DNA of 64,000 nucleotides from Streptococcus urinalis 2285-97 (GCF_000188055.2 NZ_AEUZ02000001.1:1006001-1070000), one strand, 5' to 3'; counted from the first letter of the stretch, positions 39,346-48,962 are shown. The notes: generated by a model not told the origin, from the sequence alone. Program-made: numbers and translations.

Positions 39346-39377
39346 ACAAAAAGCACGTCATCATGACGTGCTTTTTT
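39346..39377. terminator. Bidirectional terminator between the Pht gene and the DUF554 gene
   Basis: AAAAGCACGTCA and TGACGTGCTTTT form a perfect stem with loop TCA, flanked by A and T runs. Confidence 0.88.
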
Positions 39378-40086
39378 AGTAGTTTAGGTAAGCAATAAAA
39401 GCTGCAAAAATAATGGCAGGTAATAAATTGGCAACTTTAATACGCTTGCCAAAAATCAAATTAAGCCCAACACAGAATATAAGGATGGAGCCAATTAAAG
39501 CAATATTTGCAATAGCTTCAGAAGTTAACAATGGTTGGAGTAGTCTAGATAAAATTGCAATACTTCCTTCAAAAAGAAAGACGGGAATTGCAGAGAAGAC
39601 ACAACCTTTTCCAAGAGAAGTGGTCATAACCATGATGATAATAAAATCAAGAACACTTTTTGTAACTAAAAGACTAATGTCACCATTTAAAGCATTTTGG
39701 ATGGGCCCTAAAATGGCCATGGCACCAATACAAACAGTTAATGATGCTGTAACAAAAGAATTTACAAATTGGTTATCATTAGCATTGCCAGATTTTAATT
39801 TTATCCAATCACCAAAGTTCTCAAACCTAGCCTCGATTCCCATTACTTCTCCAAAGAGTGCTCCTAGTGCTAAGCAAGCAACAACAAGCATGCTTTGTCC
39901 ACTTGAGAGACCATGATGAGAGGATAATTTTAACATTCCAGACATAGCACCTGAAATACCAATGAAAAGAATACTTATTCCTGAAGCCATTGTTAAACCA
40001 TCTTGATGATCTTGATTAAGGTAATGACCTACAATACCTCCCAAAAGGATTGCAATAGTATTTATTATTGTACCTAGTAAAAACAT
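39376..40086 (-). CDS. DUF554 family membrane protein
   Basis: The 236-aa protein starts MFLLGTIINTIAILLGGIVGHYL and has about seven hydrophobic segments. The Gly-rich helices (SGISILFIGISGAMSGM, LALGALFGEVMGIE) are typical of DUF554 (YdfK/YqgA-like). The transport or other function of the family is not established. I chose the ATG at 40086, which has GGAG upstream; a TTG four codons earlier is in the ribosome site itself. Confidence 0.85.
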   Translation of the reverse strand: MFLLGTIINTIAILLGGIVGHYLNQDHQDGLTMASGISILFIGISGAMSGMLKLSSHHGLSSGQSMLVVACLALGALFGEVMGIEARFENFGDWIKLKSGNANDNQFVNSFVTASLTVCIGAMAILGPIQNALNGDISLLVTKSVLDFIIIMVMTTSLGKGCVFSAIPVFLFEGSIAILSRLLQPLLTSEAIANIALIGSILIFCVGLNLIFGKRIKVANLLPAIIFAAFIAYLNY

Positions 40087-40146
40087 AACTTTCTCCAACT
40101 CAAACTTTCTCTATTATATCGAAAGTAATGACAAAGTACAAGATAA

Positions 40147-40173
40147 TAAAAAGACTAGCAATTGCTAGTCTTT
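40147..40173 (-). terminator. Terminator after dtpT
   Basis: AAAAGACTAGCAATTGCTAGTCTTTT-type palindrome (stem of about 12 pairs) with a T run in either direction; dtpT ends at its edge on the minus strand. Confidence 0.8.
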
Positions 40174-41643
40174 TTATTTGATACCTACCATCAGTTTGTC
40201 AATTTTTGGGACATAAAAAAGTAGTAAGAATGCAAATAGAATCGTGATGACACCTACAACGCCGTAATAAGCTACTTCGTGGCCTGTTGTGTAGAATTTT
40301 ACAATCTGAGCATTTATAGCTTGTGCAGAAGCATTACTTAAAAACCAAATTGACATCATTTGAGCTTGAAATGCTTTTGGTGCTAGTTTACTTGTAACTG
40401 ATAGACCAATAGGTGAAATTAACATCTCACCAACAATAACGATAGCCCAACTCATAATTAACCAGAATGGACTAACTTTTGTATTAACTCCAAAAAGTAA
40501 ACCTGGCAACATCATCCATACAAAGGAAAGACCAGCAGCAATCAAACCATAAGCAAATTTTTTAGGTGATGAAGGTTGTTTGTTACCTAATTTACTCCAC
40601 AAAATAGCAAATAGAGGAACAAACAACATGATGAATAATGGGTTAATACTTTGGAAAAAACTAGATGGAAAATGAATTTGTTGTCCAAAGAAATTAAAGT
40701 AAAGTCTTGTTTGTTCATCTGCAAATAGAGCTAATATAACTGAACCTTGCTCTTCAATTGACCAAAATAGGATTGATGCAATAAAGAGTGGCAAATATGC
40801 CCAGACTCTTGATCGTTCAATTTTAGAAATTTTTGAACTTCTTAAAATATTAAAAAAGTAACGAATAGGAATGATAATTGCAATAATTGTAAAAATATTA
40901 ATAATCATTGCTATCGTTAAGAGATGGAACAATTGTAAAACAATTAATACAATTGCAATAATTAAGAAGGCAACAAGAAGATTTTTCTTTAATACCTTTT
41001 TCTCTTTTTCAGATAAGGGATCGGTTGGGTAAAGACTTGATTCAGAGAAATAATTTTTTCCGTCTCTGACATATTGAACTAAACCAAAGAACATGCCAAT
41101 AGCAGCAAGTGAGAAGCCTAAATGAAAATTAATGTTTTGTCCTAAATAACCAACCAAATAAGGTGAGATAAATGCTCCGAGGTTAATTCCGAAAACAAAA
41201 ATACTAAATCCTGAATCTCGTCTAAGATCATTCTCATCATAAAGACATCCAACCATATCAGATACATTTGGTTTTAATAATCCTGTTCCCAGAACAATTA
41301 AAGCAATAGATGTAAAAAGGGCACCTTTACCAAAAGGAGTTGCAAGAGCAATATGCCCAATCATGATAAGGATACCACCATATAAAACTGTTTTGCGACT
41401 ACCCAACAATCTATCACTAATAAAACCACCTAAGACTGAAGACAAATAAACCAAGGAACCATAGATAGCCATAATGGAAGCAGCAGTAGATTTATCCATC
41501 CCTAAGCCACCTTGAGTAACACTATAATACATATAATAAAGTAAAATAGCGCGCATACCATAATAAGAGAATCGTTCCCACATTTCAGTAAAGAAGAGGG
41601 TTGACAATCCTCTTGGATGACCAAAAAATGTTTTCTTGTTCAT
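40174..41643 (-). CDS. dtpT: Di-/tripeptide:proton symporter (POT family)
   Basis: DtpT imports di- and tripeptides using the proton gradient. The 489-aa protein has about 14 membrane segments. The N-terminal motif FFTEMWERFSYYGMRAILLYYM carries the ExxERFxYY signature needed for proton coupling, and FVFGINLGAFISPYLVGYLG is the second POT motif. It is monocistronic, with AAGGAG before the ATG and a palindrome over its promoter. It would supply amino acids to this nutritionally demanding organism. Confidence 0.93.
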   Translation of the reverse strand: MNKKTFFGHPRGLSTLFFTEMWERFSYYGMRAILLYYMYYSVTQGGLGMDKSTAASIMAIYGSLVYLSSVLGGFISDRLLGSRKTVLYGGILIMIGHIALATPFGKGALFTSIALIVLGTGLLKPNVSDMVGCLYDENDLRRDSGFSIFVFGINLGAFISPYLVGYLGQNINFHLGFSLAAIGMFFGLVQYVRDGKNYFSESSLYPTDPLSEKEKKVLKKNLLVAFLIIAIVLIVLQLFHLLTIAMIINIFTIIAIIIPIRYFFNILRSSKISKIERSRVWAYLPLFIASILFWSIEEQGSVILALFADEQTRLYFNFFGQQIHFPSSFFQSINPLFIMLFVPLFAILWSKLGNKQPSSPKKFAYGLIAAGLSFVWMMLPGLLFGVNTKVSPFWLIMSWAIVIVGEMLISPIGLSVTSKLAPKAFQAQMMSIWFLSNASAQAINAQIVKFYTTGHEVAYYGVVGVITILFAFLLLFYVPKIDKLMVGIK

Positions 41644-41671
41644 AAATAACTCCTTCTAAAACACAACTACT

Positions 41672-41701
41672 ATAATATAGTAATTATTTTGACATGTCAA
41701 A
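41672..41701 (-). promoter_or_regulatory. dtpT promoter with a perfect 14-bp palindrome over the -35
   Basis: On the minus strand TTGACA (41700-41695) and TATTAT (41677-41672) are 17 bp apart. The palindrome TTTGACATGTCAAA (41688-41701) covers the -35, so a repressor bound there could block polymerase. It does not match the CodY consensus. Confidence 0.55.
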
Positions 41702-41782
41702 TTAAGACTATTATCATTTTATACCTCTAATTTTTAGAATATTATAATTTATGTTTTTTTAATGGTCTTTAAGTGACCTTAA

Positions 41783-41812
41783 TGAAAAAATAGCCTTAGA
41801 AGACTATTTTAA
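41783..41812 (-). terminator. Terminator after the HAD gene
   Basis: On the minus strand AAAATAGTCTTC and AAGGCTATTTTTT pair with a short loop and end in a T run. Confidence 0.65.
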
Positions 41813-42618
41813 TGAAAGTATTTTTCTAGAGTTACGAGAACACTATCGTCATTATTTGATGGGCAAACAAAAGTAGCTGCTTGTTTAACATTTTCTAGTG
41901 CATTAGCCATGGCATAACTAGTACCACAATAACTTAACATTTTAATATCATTTCCACCATCTCCAAATGCTAAACAATTTTCTGGTTTAATACCCCATCT
42001 TTTTACTAGCTTTTCTAGGCCAGAAGCTTTATGGCATCCAGGTAAAATAAGATCAATAGATCCATGACCACTTGTTGTTGGTTCAATAATATGTCCCAAA
42101 TGTTTTTTGAATAAATTAAAGTAAGTAATTGTTTCTTCTTCAGGTACTGTAGGTGCAAATTTTAGGATTTGGTCATCGACTTTTTTAAAATCATCTACCC
42201 ATTTTAAATGATGGTAGTAGACACTAGTTTTATCAAAGAAATCTTGATCGACACTTCCTCTTTGGCAATAAGCACTCTCTTTGCCACATAAAACATTCTT
42301 AATTTCAGGATAAAGACGACAAAAGTCAATGACTTGCTCGGTGCTATCTTTTGAAAATTGAGCTGTATAGACTGTATCATTATGATCTTTAATAAAAGCA
42401 CCATTTTCAGCAACAAATGAAATCGCTTGATCAAACTCACTAAAAAGATCTCTTAATTGATAATATTGATTACCACTTGCGACAACAAAATGACAGCCTG
42501 ATTCAGTCATTTTAGATAAAATTCTTTGAAATCTATCTTTATCACAACTATAATCTGATCTGACAAATGTACCATCAATATCAACTGCAACAAGTTTAAT
42601 TTTCTGATTGATAGTCAT
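41809..42618 (-). CDS. Cof-type HAD-IIB family phosphatase
   Basis: The 269-aa protein has the HAD motifs VAVDIDGTFVRSD (nucleophile Asp about 13), VVASGNQYYQL (motif II; Ser-Gly-Asn rather than Thr-Gly-Arg), HKASGLEKLVKRWG (Lys motif) and FGDGGNDIKMLSYCGTSYAMAN (motif IV). This SGN variant is common in the YwtE/SupH-like branch. It probably dephosphorylates a sugar phosphate. A cre-like site lies about 40 bp upstream, suggesting carbon catabolite control through CcpA. Confidence 0.88.
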   Translation of the reverse strand: MTINQKIKLVAVDIDGTFVRSDYSCDKDRFQRILSKMTESGCHFVVASGNQYYQLRDLFSEFDQAISFVAENGAFIKDHNDTVYTAQFSKDSTEQVIDFCRLYPEIKNVLCGKESAYCQRGSVDQDFFDKTSVYYHHLKWVDDFKKVDDQILKFAPTVPEEETITYFNLFKKHLGHIIEPTTSGHGSIDLILPGCHKASGLEKLVKRWGIKPENCLAFGDGGNDIKMLSYCGTSYAMANALENVKQAATFVCPSNNDDSVLVTLEKYFH

Positions 42619-42657
42619 ACAATATCCCCCTTAACTATTACAAATAGTTTAACACAT

Positions 42658-42673
42658 TTTGAAAACGTTTCAC
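42658..42673. promoter_or_regulatory. Catabolite-responsive element (cre)
   Basis: TTTGAAAACGTTTCAC matches the CcpA consensus WTGNAANCGNWNNCW well. It lies between the divergent HAD gene (start 42618) and aldo/keto reductase gene (start 42798) and is nearer the HAD gene. Confidence 0.7.
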
Positions 42674-42797
42674 AAAAAACAAATACCTTTATTTTTTGAT
42701 TGAAAAAATATAAAAAAATGCTAAAGTGACCATATGGTTTGTATACATGTGGCTTTTAATTAGTCTAGATAAGTTTCAAGTAGAAATGAGGGTTTTT

Positions 42798-43787
42798 ATG
42801 GAATACACAAGATTAGGTAAGACAGGTCTGGAAGTTTCTAGAGTTTGTATCGGAGGAATGTGTTTTGGTGATGACAACCGAGGTGGTATGCACCAAGATT
42901 GGGTTTTAGATGAAGAAAAGACTAGAGAAGTGATTAAACATGCTCTTGATTTAGGAATCAATTTCTTTGATACAGCAAATGTTTATGCTTACGGGTCAAG
43001 TGAAGAGTTTATTGGTAGAGCTATTAAAGAATTCGCTAATAGAGATGAAGTGGTAATAGCTACAAAACTCTTTTTCGGTGATAGTGCCAACCCTGGGCCT
43101 AATACAACTGGCTCATCAAGAAAAGCAATTTTTAATCAAGTCAATGCTAGTTTGAAACGACTTGGAACAGACTATATCGATCTCCTTTATGTTCATAGAT
43201 GGGATTATAATACGCCAATCGAAGAAACCATGTCCGCTTTGAATGATTTAGTAAGAGCTGGAAAAGTTCGCTATATTGGGGCATCAACAATGTATGCTTG
43301 GCAATTTCAAAAAGCGCAATACACTGCAGAAAAAAATGGTTGGACACCATTTTCTGTTATGCAAAATCATTATAATTTGCTTTATCGAGAAGATGAAAGA
43401 GAAATGATTCCATTTTGTAAAGATTACGGTGTTGGTTTAGCACCGTATAGTCCATTTGCTGCAGGTCGTGTTATTCGTGATTGGGATGCTGATACTGCAC
43501 GCAGTAAGCACGATCAAGTTGCTGTTTCTAAATATGATAGTACCAAAGAACAAGACCAAGTGATTGTGAAGCGTGTAGCTGAACTAGCAGAGAAGTATCA
43601 AGCAAGTCGTCCACAAATTGCTTTAGCTTGGTTGTGGGAAAAAGGTATTGATTCACCAATTGTAGGTGTTACAAAAACAAACTATTTAGATGACTTTATG
43701 GGAGCATTTGAAATCACGCTATCCAGTGAAGATATGGATTATTTAAATCAAGCTTATGTTCCACATCAAGTTGTTGGTGCATTATAA
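42798..43787 (+). CDS. Aldo/keto reductase
   Basis: The 329-aa NADPH-dependent reductase has FFDTANVYAYGSSEEFIGRAI (catalytic Asp and Tyr), VVIATKLFF (Lys), LLYVHRWD (His) and a C-terminal cofactor loop SPIVGVTK. It falls in the YhdN/Tas-like AKR group; the substrate, perhaps an aldehyde or a plant-derived carbonyl compound, is unknown. I chose the ATG at 42798 (MEYTRLGKTGLEVSR), with GAGGG upstream; in-frame ATGs from 42726 add residues that do not fit the family. Confidence 0.9.
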   Translation: MEYTRLGKTGLEVSRVCIGGMCFGDDNRGGMHQDWVLDEEKTREVIKHALDLGINFFDTANVYAYGSSEEFIGRAIKEFANRDEVVIATKLFFGDSANPGPNTTGSSRKAIFNQVNASLKRLGTDYIDLLYVHRWDYNTPIEETMSALNDLVRAGKVRYIGASTMYAWQFQKAQYTAEKNGWTPFSVMQNHYNLLYREDEREMIPFCKDYGVGLAPYSPFAAGRVIRDWDADTARSKHDQVAVSKYDSTKEQDQVIVKRVAELAEKYQASRPQIALAWLWEKGIDSPIVGVTKTNYLDDFMGAFEITLSSEDMDYLNQAYVPHQVVGAL

Positions 43788-43815
43788 AAACTAGGTTTAA
43801 TAAACCTAGTTTTTA
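43787..43815. terminator. Bidirectional terminator between the aldo/keto reductase and the antiporter
   Basis: AAAAACTAGGTTTA and TAAACCTAGTTTTT form a perfect stem, serving both converging genes. Confidence 0.85.
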
Positions 43816-44949
43816 TTTTCTTTAAAAGTAATTTTTAATAGGAAGGGAGCTATAAGAGTCGTTAAAATAACAACAATAACAAGTGTTGAATAGGTTGCTT
43901 TGGAAATGAGTGATTGACTGAGACCTAACTGAACAATAATGAGTGCCATCTCACCTCGACTTACCATTCCACCACCTATTGTTAATGCATTACGTCTATT
44001 GAACTCAAATCCACGAGCAACAAGATAAGACGGAATTAATTTTGTTAGAACAGCTAAAACCGTAAAAAGTACAATTAGCGGTAGATTTTTTAACATACCA
44101 TCAAGTTGAAGTGGGAGTGCAATAGAAGCAAAAAAGATTGGAATGAAGAAGAGATATGAAAATTGAGCAACTTCATGGGTTAGTTTATCCGCAATTTTTA
44201 ACTGGCCAATCCCTAATCCTGCAAAAAACGAGCCAATAACTGCACTCATACCAACTTTATCAGCTAGTATTGCCATACTAAAACAGATAATAACCGCTAA
44301 GAAACTATTTTTCTCAAAATAATCAAATTTTGAAACAAAACGAAAGATGCCTGGAATCAAATACTTAATTAGAAAATATAAAAAGATGAAGAATAGAACT
44401 TGCAATCCAAATTCTAATAGTAGATTTTGATTTTGACCGCCACTAGTACTTGAAACAAAGAAACTAAGAAGAAGGACAGCTAAAATATCGTCTGCGACAG
44501 CGGCATCTAAGATAACAGCACCAGTATCTGATTTCACTTTATTGTATTCCTGTAAAACTTCAACAGTAATAGAAACACTGGTAGCCGCAAAAACAATACC
44601 ATAAAAAAAACGAAGTTTTCATTTCATAACCAAATAGTTGAGTTGTTCCATAAAAAATCAATAATGGGACTAGAACACCTGTAATGGCAACTAATAGACT
44701 TGGCTTAATGTATTTTTTTAATAAAGATAGATTAGCTTCTAGCCCCGCCAGAAACATTAATAAAATGACACCAATTTCCGAAAGAAATGAAACAATGTCA
44801 TCGCTTTTAACCCAGTTTAAAAGGGCTGGACCAATAAAAATACCAACTAAAAGTTGACCAACAACGGCCGGAATACCAATACGACTGGAAAGCTGTATCG
44901 CTACTAAACTACTAAAAAGAATAATGGTTAAATTAATAAGTTCGTGCAT
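43806..44949 (-). pseudogene. CPA2-type Na+/H+ antiporter, frameshifted in a T run
   Basis: The minus-strand frame from 44949 encodes the first helices (MHELINLTIILFSSLVAIQLSS, VVGQLLVGIFIGPALL, IGVILLMFLAGLEANL) of a Kef/NapA-type antiporter and then goes out of frame after YEMKTSF. The downstream frame continues VLDAAVADDILAVLLLSFF, with the conserved Asp-Asp of cation binding, to the C-terminus at 43806. At the junction (plus strand 44603-44610) there are eight A residues; seven would restore YEMKTSFFYGIVFAATSVSITVEVLQEYNKVKSDTGAV-type reading (positions 44630 down to 44520). Total length would be about 380 aa. Homopolymer slippage or sequencing error is likely. Confidence 0.82.
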
Positions 44950-45069
44950 TTTTCTTCCAAAAAAACAATAATGTTAGTATTATACCATTTTTATGTCGAT
45001 AATTTTAGTAATATAACTTTTTCTTATATCATTATCAAATGTCGATTGTCTTGTTTCTAAATAATCTTA

Positions 45070-45098
45070 TTGAAAATATTGTAAAAATATCTTATAAT
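45070..45098 (+). promoter_or_regulatory. Promoter of the Pot-like transporter operon
   Basis: TTGAAA (45070-45075) and TATAAT (45093-45098) are 17 bp apart, 34 bp before the first permease gene. Confidence 0.65.
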
Positions 45099-45131
45099 TC
45101 AATAGAAAACATGAATGATTAAGGAGAATAA

Positions 45132-45971
45132 ATGAACAAGATTCGTTTTTGGGCTTATTTACCAACCTTATTATTATTGCTATTATTTGTATTAATACCT
45201 TTAGTAAATCTATTAATACCAACTTTATTTTCAAAAGATGGCTTTATATCTGGTTATATTGATTTTTTTAGTTCACTTTATAATTTAAAAATTCTTTGGA
45301 GAACTCTCAAAATTTCTTTTGTTGTGACTCTTATCTGTGCCCTTTTAGGGGTTCCAACAGCTTATTTTATTTCTGGCGTATCTTCAAAAGTAAAAGGATT
45401 ACTGATGGCCTTAACTTTATTTCCGATGTTAACTAATTCTGTTATTAGAGCTTTTGCGTGGATTACTATTTTGGGTAAAAATGGTGTTATTAATAACTTA
45501 CTAACATCGTTAAAATTTATAAACCAACCATTCTCTTTGCTTTATACTGAAGGCTCCATCATTGTTGGGTCGGTTTATTTATTTTTGCCTACTATGATTA
45601 TTACATTGGTTGGTGTAATGGAACAAATTGAAGATGATATTTTAGAAGCAGCATCTACTTTAGGAGCTAGTCAGTGGAAAATTATTTCAAGCATCATTAT
45701 TCCTTTAAGCCTACCTGGTACAATTGTTGGTAGTATTTTAGTCTTTACTGGAACTTTAACGGCATATACAACACCTCAATTACTTGGTGGTAATAAAAAT
45801 ATGATGTTAGCAACCTTTTTGCAACAAAAAGCAGTTACTCTAGGTGATTGGTCAAGCGCAAGTGTCATCGCTTTTATCATGATTGTAATCACTTTACTCG
45901 TAATGAAAAGCTTAAATCTGGTGGCTAAACGGGTAGACAAACGAAATCAAATAGGAGAAGTAACAAGTTGA
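45132..45971 (+). CDS. Pot-like ABC transporter permease 1
   Basis: The 279-aa permease has six hydrophobic segments and the EAA motif EAASTLGASQWKIISSIIIPLSLPG (45644-45718) that contacts the ATPase. It resembles PotB, of spermidine/putrescine-type importers. It is the first gene of an operon ordered permease-permease-ATPase-binding protein, differing from the usual streptococcal murB-potABCD order. An AAGGAG site precedes the ATG, and the stop overlaps the next gene by 4 bp. The substrate may not be a polyamine (see the adjoining amidohydrolase). Confidence 0.88.
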   Translation: MNKIRFWAYLPTLLLLLLFVLIPLVNLLIPTLFSKDGFISGYIDFFSSLYNLKILWRTLKISFVVTLICALLGVPTAYFISGVSSKVKGLLMALTLFPMLTNSVIRAFAWITILGKNGVINNLLTSLKFINQPFSLLYTEGSIIVGSVYLFLPTMIITLVGVMEQIEDDILEAASTLGASQWKIISSIIIPLSLPGTIVGSILVFTGTLTAYTTPQLLGGNKNMMLATFLQQKAVTLGDWSSASVIAFIMIVITLLVMKSLNLVAKRVDKRNQIGEVTS

Positions 45972-46747
45972 AAAAGAATAAAAGCATAACGGTCATTTCA
46001 TATTTAGTTTTTGGATTCTTATTTATTCCCCTTTTAATTATTGTCATAACATCTTTTGGTACACAAGCAAGCATTCAATTTCCAATAAAAGGTTTTACAC
46101 TTGATTGGTATAGTGTTGTATTTCACTCAGCCTCCTTCATAGCTAGTTTTAAAATATCTTTAATAACAGGTGTATTGGCTACTTTAATTGCTGCTTTAGT
46201 TGGTGTTCCAGCTGCTTATGCCTTAAATAGAGATCATTTTAAATATAAAGAATCGTTAAATTCATTTTTTCTTTCTCCATCTCTCATTCCAGGAATGGTG
46301 ATAGGTTACATGATTTACAATATGATTATTATTCAATTACATCTACCTGTCATTCCAGCCTTAATTATAGGTCATATGCTTATTAGTCTTCCCTATATTA
46401 TTAGAGTTGTTGGTTCAAATATTCAAAATTTAGATGAATCTATTGAAGAAGCATCATGGACATTAGGCTATACCCAGACGCAAACTTTTTTTAAAATAGT
46501 TTTACCTAATATCACATCTGGGATTTTTGCAGGTTCTTTATTGTCTTTTGTTAATTCCTTTAATAATATTCCAGTAAGTATGTTTTTAACTGGTCCTGGA
46601 GTTACGACTTTACCAATCACTTTATTGAGCTATTTAGAATATAACTATAATCCAGCAGTTTCAGCAATTTCAACATTACTAATGTTATTAACCATTGTTT
46701 TAATGTATCTTATTGATAAAACTTTAGGTTTATCATCAATTATGTAA
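45968..46747 (+). CDS. Pot-like ABC transporter permease 2
   Basis: The 259-aa PotC-like permease has about six membrane segments and the EAA motif EEASWTLGYTQTQTFFKIVLPNITSG (46446-46523). The start is a TTG at 45968 overlapping the end of permease 1, with AGGAG upstream in AATAGGAGAAG. Twenty base pairs separate it from the ATPase gene. With its partner it forms the membrane pore of the importer. Confidence 0.88.
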   Translation: MKKNKSITVISYLVFGFLFIPLLIIVITSFGTQASIQFPIKGFTLDWYSVVFHSASFIASFKISLITGVLATLIAALVGVPAAYALNRDHFKYKESLNSFFLSPSLIPGMVIGYMIYNMIIIQLHLPVIPALIIGHMLISLPYIIRVVGSNIQNLDESIEEASWTLGYTQTQTFFKIVLPNITSGIFAGSLLSFVNSFNNIPVSMFLTGPGVTTLPITLLSYLEYNYNPAVSAISTLLMLLTIVLMYLIDKTLGLSSIM

Positions 46748-46767
46748 TTACAAAAGGAGAATAAATT

Positions 46768-47823
46768 TTGTCAATTGTAGAATTAAACGATATCAGAGTG
46801 TCTTATGATAAACAAAATGATATCTTAAAAAACTTATCGTTATCCATTAAAAATGGTGAGTTGGTTTCATTGCTAGGACCAAGTGGATGTGGAAAAACGA
46901 CGACATTAAGAGTATTAGCTGGATTAATCAAGCCAAATGATGGACAAGTCATTGTCAACAATGAAGACATTACAAAAGTACCAGTGCATAAAAGACATTT
47001 TGGGATGGTATTTCAAAGTTACGCTTTATTTCCACATATGACGATTTACGATAATATTGCTTTTGGGTTAAAAAGATTGAAATTAACTAATGACCAAATT
47101 GAAAAGAAAATCAAGGAAATTGTTAAGATTTGTGGTCTAGAAGGATTTGAGAAAAGACTACCCAAACAACTATCAGGTGGTCAAAGGCAAAGAGTTGCTT
47201 TAGCACGTGCTCTTGTTATTGAACCGAAAGTGTTATTACTAGATGAGCCATTAAGTAATTTAGATGCTAAATTAAGACTAGCAATGCGTCTTGAAATTAG
47301 AAGAATTCAACAAGAATTAAATATGACAACTTTATTTGTGACACACGATCAAGAAGAATGTTTCTCAATATCAGATAAAGTTGCCATCATGAATGAAGGT
47401 GTTATAGAGCAATTTGACACCCCTGAAAATATATATCGAAGACCAATCACAAAATTTGTTGCAGAATTTATAGGATTTGAAAATTTTATACCGATTACAA
47501 AAAATCAAAATACTTTAGTCTATACTGATAAATCAGGTAGTCATTATGATTTTTTGATTGAAAATAAGACAAATAGTACAAATGGTCTTTTAACTATACG
47601 TCCAGAAGACATCATTATTAATCGAGGAGGTGAGATTGATAGCGTTAATCAAAAAGTTGGAAAAATTAGAGTAAGAACCTTTTTAGGAAAGCAATATCAG
47701 TATGAAGTCAAAACTGATATCGGCAGCATTCTTGTTACTTCTGATGATTCTCAAAAATTTGAAGTTAGTCAAGAAGTCACATTGACATTTAAAAAAGAAA
47801 AATTAGTCTTTTTAGTTAAGTAA
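46768..47823 (+). CDS. Pot-like ABC transporter ATPase
   Basis: The 351-aa PotA-like ATPase has Walker A GPSGCGKTT (about 37-45), signature LSGGQRQRVALARAL, Walker B LLLDEPLSNLDA, the switch VTHDQEE and a C-terminal TOBE domain (IRPEDIIINRGG ... VRTFLGKQYQYEV), typical of the polyamine/iron/opine family. The start is TTG at 46768 with AAGGAGA 7 nt upstream. Confidence 0.92.
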   Translation: MSIVELNDIRVSYDKQNDILKNLSLSIKNGELVSLLGPSGCGKTTTLRVLAGLIKPNDGQVIVNNEDITKVPVHKRHFGMVFQSYALFPHMTIYDNIAFGLKRLKLTNDQIEKKIKEIVKICGLEGFEKRLPKQLSGGQRQRVALARALVIEPKVLLLDEPLSNLDAKLRLAMRLEIRRIQQELNMTTLFVTHDQEECFSISDKVAIMNEGVIEQFDTPENIYRRPITKFVAEFIGFENFIPITKNQNTLVYTDKSGSHYDFLIENKTNSTNGLLTIRPEDIIINRGGEIDSVNQKVGKIRVRTFLGKQYQYEVKTDIGSILVTSDDSQKFEVSQEVTLTFKKEKLVFLVK

Positions 47824-47838
47824 TTGGAGGAATAGAAA

Positions 47839-48921
47839 ATGAAAAAGAAAAAGTGGTTATCTAGTATCTTGATTTTAGGAGCAGTTGTCTCTTTAGCAGC
47901 TTGTGGTAACTCAGAAGCAAATGTCTCAAAATCATCTTCAGGTAGTGATTCAAAATCATCAAAAACAACGACAATGAATCTTTCAACATTTGCTTTAAAT
48001 CAAGATATTGTTGAATCTACCGTTATTTCACCTTTTGAAAAGGATAAAAATGTTGACGTAACTTTAGATGTTGGTACAGCTGAAGAACGACTTACAAAAT
48101 TGGAATCAGGAACAACAGAAGTTGATGCTATTGAACTTTCACAAATTAATGCATCTGAAGGAAAAACAAAAGATTTATTTACAAAAATCTCAAAATCAGA
48201 AGTTCCCAATATCTCAAATTTATCTGACGGAGCTAAGGCTATTTGGAAAAAAGGACTTGGGGTGCCTTATGCAGTAAATAGTATCGGAATTATCTATGAC
48301 GAAAAAGCTGTTGGTTTCAAAATTAACTCATGGGATGATTTATGGAAAGCATCATTAAAAGGTAAAATTTCAATTCCTGATATTTCAACAACTTTCGGTC
48401 CTGCTATGTTATATGTTGCTAGTGATCATGCCGGTAAAGATATTACATCTGATAAAGGAAAAGCAGCATTCAATGCCTTAGAAGAACTTTCTCCTAATGT
48501 TGTAAAAACTTACTCTAAATCATCTGATTTAGCCAATATGTTTTCTTCTGGGGAAATAAGCGTTGCCGTTATTGCGGATTATGCTTATTCTACAGTTGAC
48601 GCAGCAAAATCTGGTCTTACTTACAAGGTTCCAAGTACAACTTATGCCAACTACAATACAATCAATGTACCAAGTAGTGCTAAAAATAAAAAACAAGCTT
48701 ATCAGTACATAAATTGGAGAATAAGCAAATCACTTGAAAAAGAAACTGCAGTTAAATTAAATGAAGCTCCAGTAAATACTACTGTAAAATTATCTTCTGA
48801 TGTTGCTAAAAATAAAACTTATGGAAAAGTAGCCAAGAAAGCAAAAAGTATTGATACAACTTTCGTCAATAAACAACTTTCTGATTGGGTAACACAGTGG
48901 AATGAAATATTAAATCAATAA
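47839..48921 (+). CDS. Pot-like ABC transporter substrate-binding lipoprotein
   Basis: The 360-aa lipoprotein has signal sequence and lipobox LSLAACGN-like (VSLAAC, Cys about 21) and a PotD-like periplasmic-binding fold: MNLSTFALNQDIVESTVISPFEKDKNVDVTLDVG (47974-48075), GVPYAVNSIGIIYDEKAVG and INSWDDLWKASLKGKISIPD. It would sit outside the membrane and deliver solute to the two permeases. A strong terminator follows, so the amidohydrolase may be expressed separately or by read-through. Confidence 0.9.
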   Translation: MKKKKWLSSILILGAVVSLAACGNSEANVSKSSSGSDSKSSKTTTMNLSTFALNQDIVESTVISPFEKDKNVDVTLDVGTAEERLTKLESGTTEVDAIELSQINASEGKTKDLFTKISKSEVPNISNLSDGAKAIWKKGLGVPYAVNSIGIIYDEKAVGFKINSWDDLWKASLKGKISIPDISTTFGPAMLYVASDHAGKDITSDKGKAAFNALEELSPNVVKTYSKSSDLANMFSSGEISVAVIADYAYSTVDAAKSGLTYKVPSTTYANYNTINVPSSAKNKKQAYQYINWRISKSLEKETAVKLNEAPVNTTVKLSSDVAKNKTYGKVAKKAKSIDTTFVNKQLSDWVTQWNEILNQ

Positions 48922-48930
48922 TATTCTGTT

Positions 48931-48962
48931 CAAAAAGTCATGTATTTGTACATGACTTTTTA
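48931..48962 (+). terminator. Terminator between the binding-protein gene and the amidohydrolase gene
   Basis: AAAAAGTCATGTA and TACATGACTTTTT form a perfect 13-bp stem with loop TTTG. No clear promoter lies between it and the next start, so partial read-through is possible. Confidence 0.85.
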
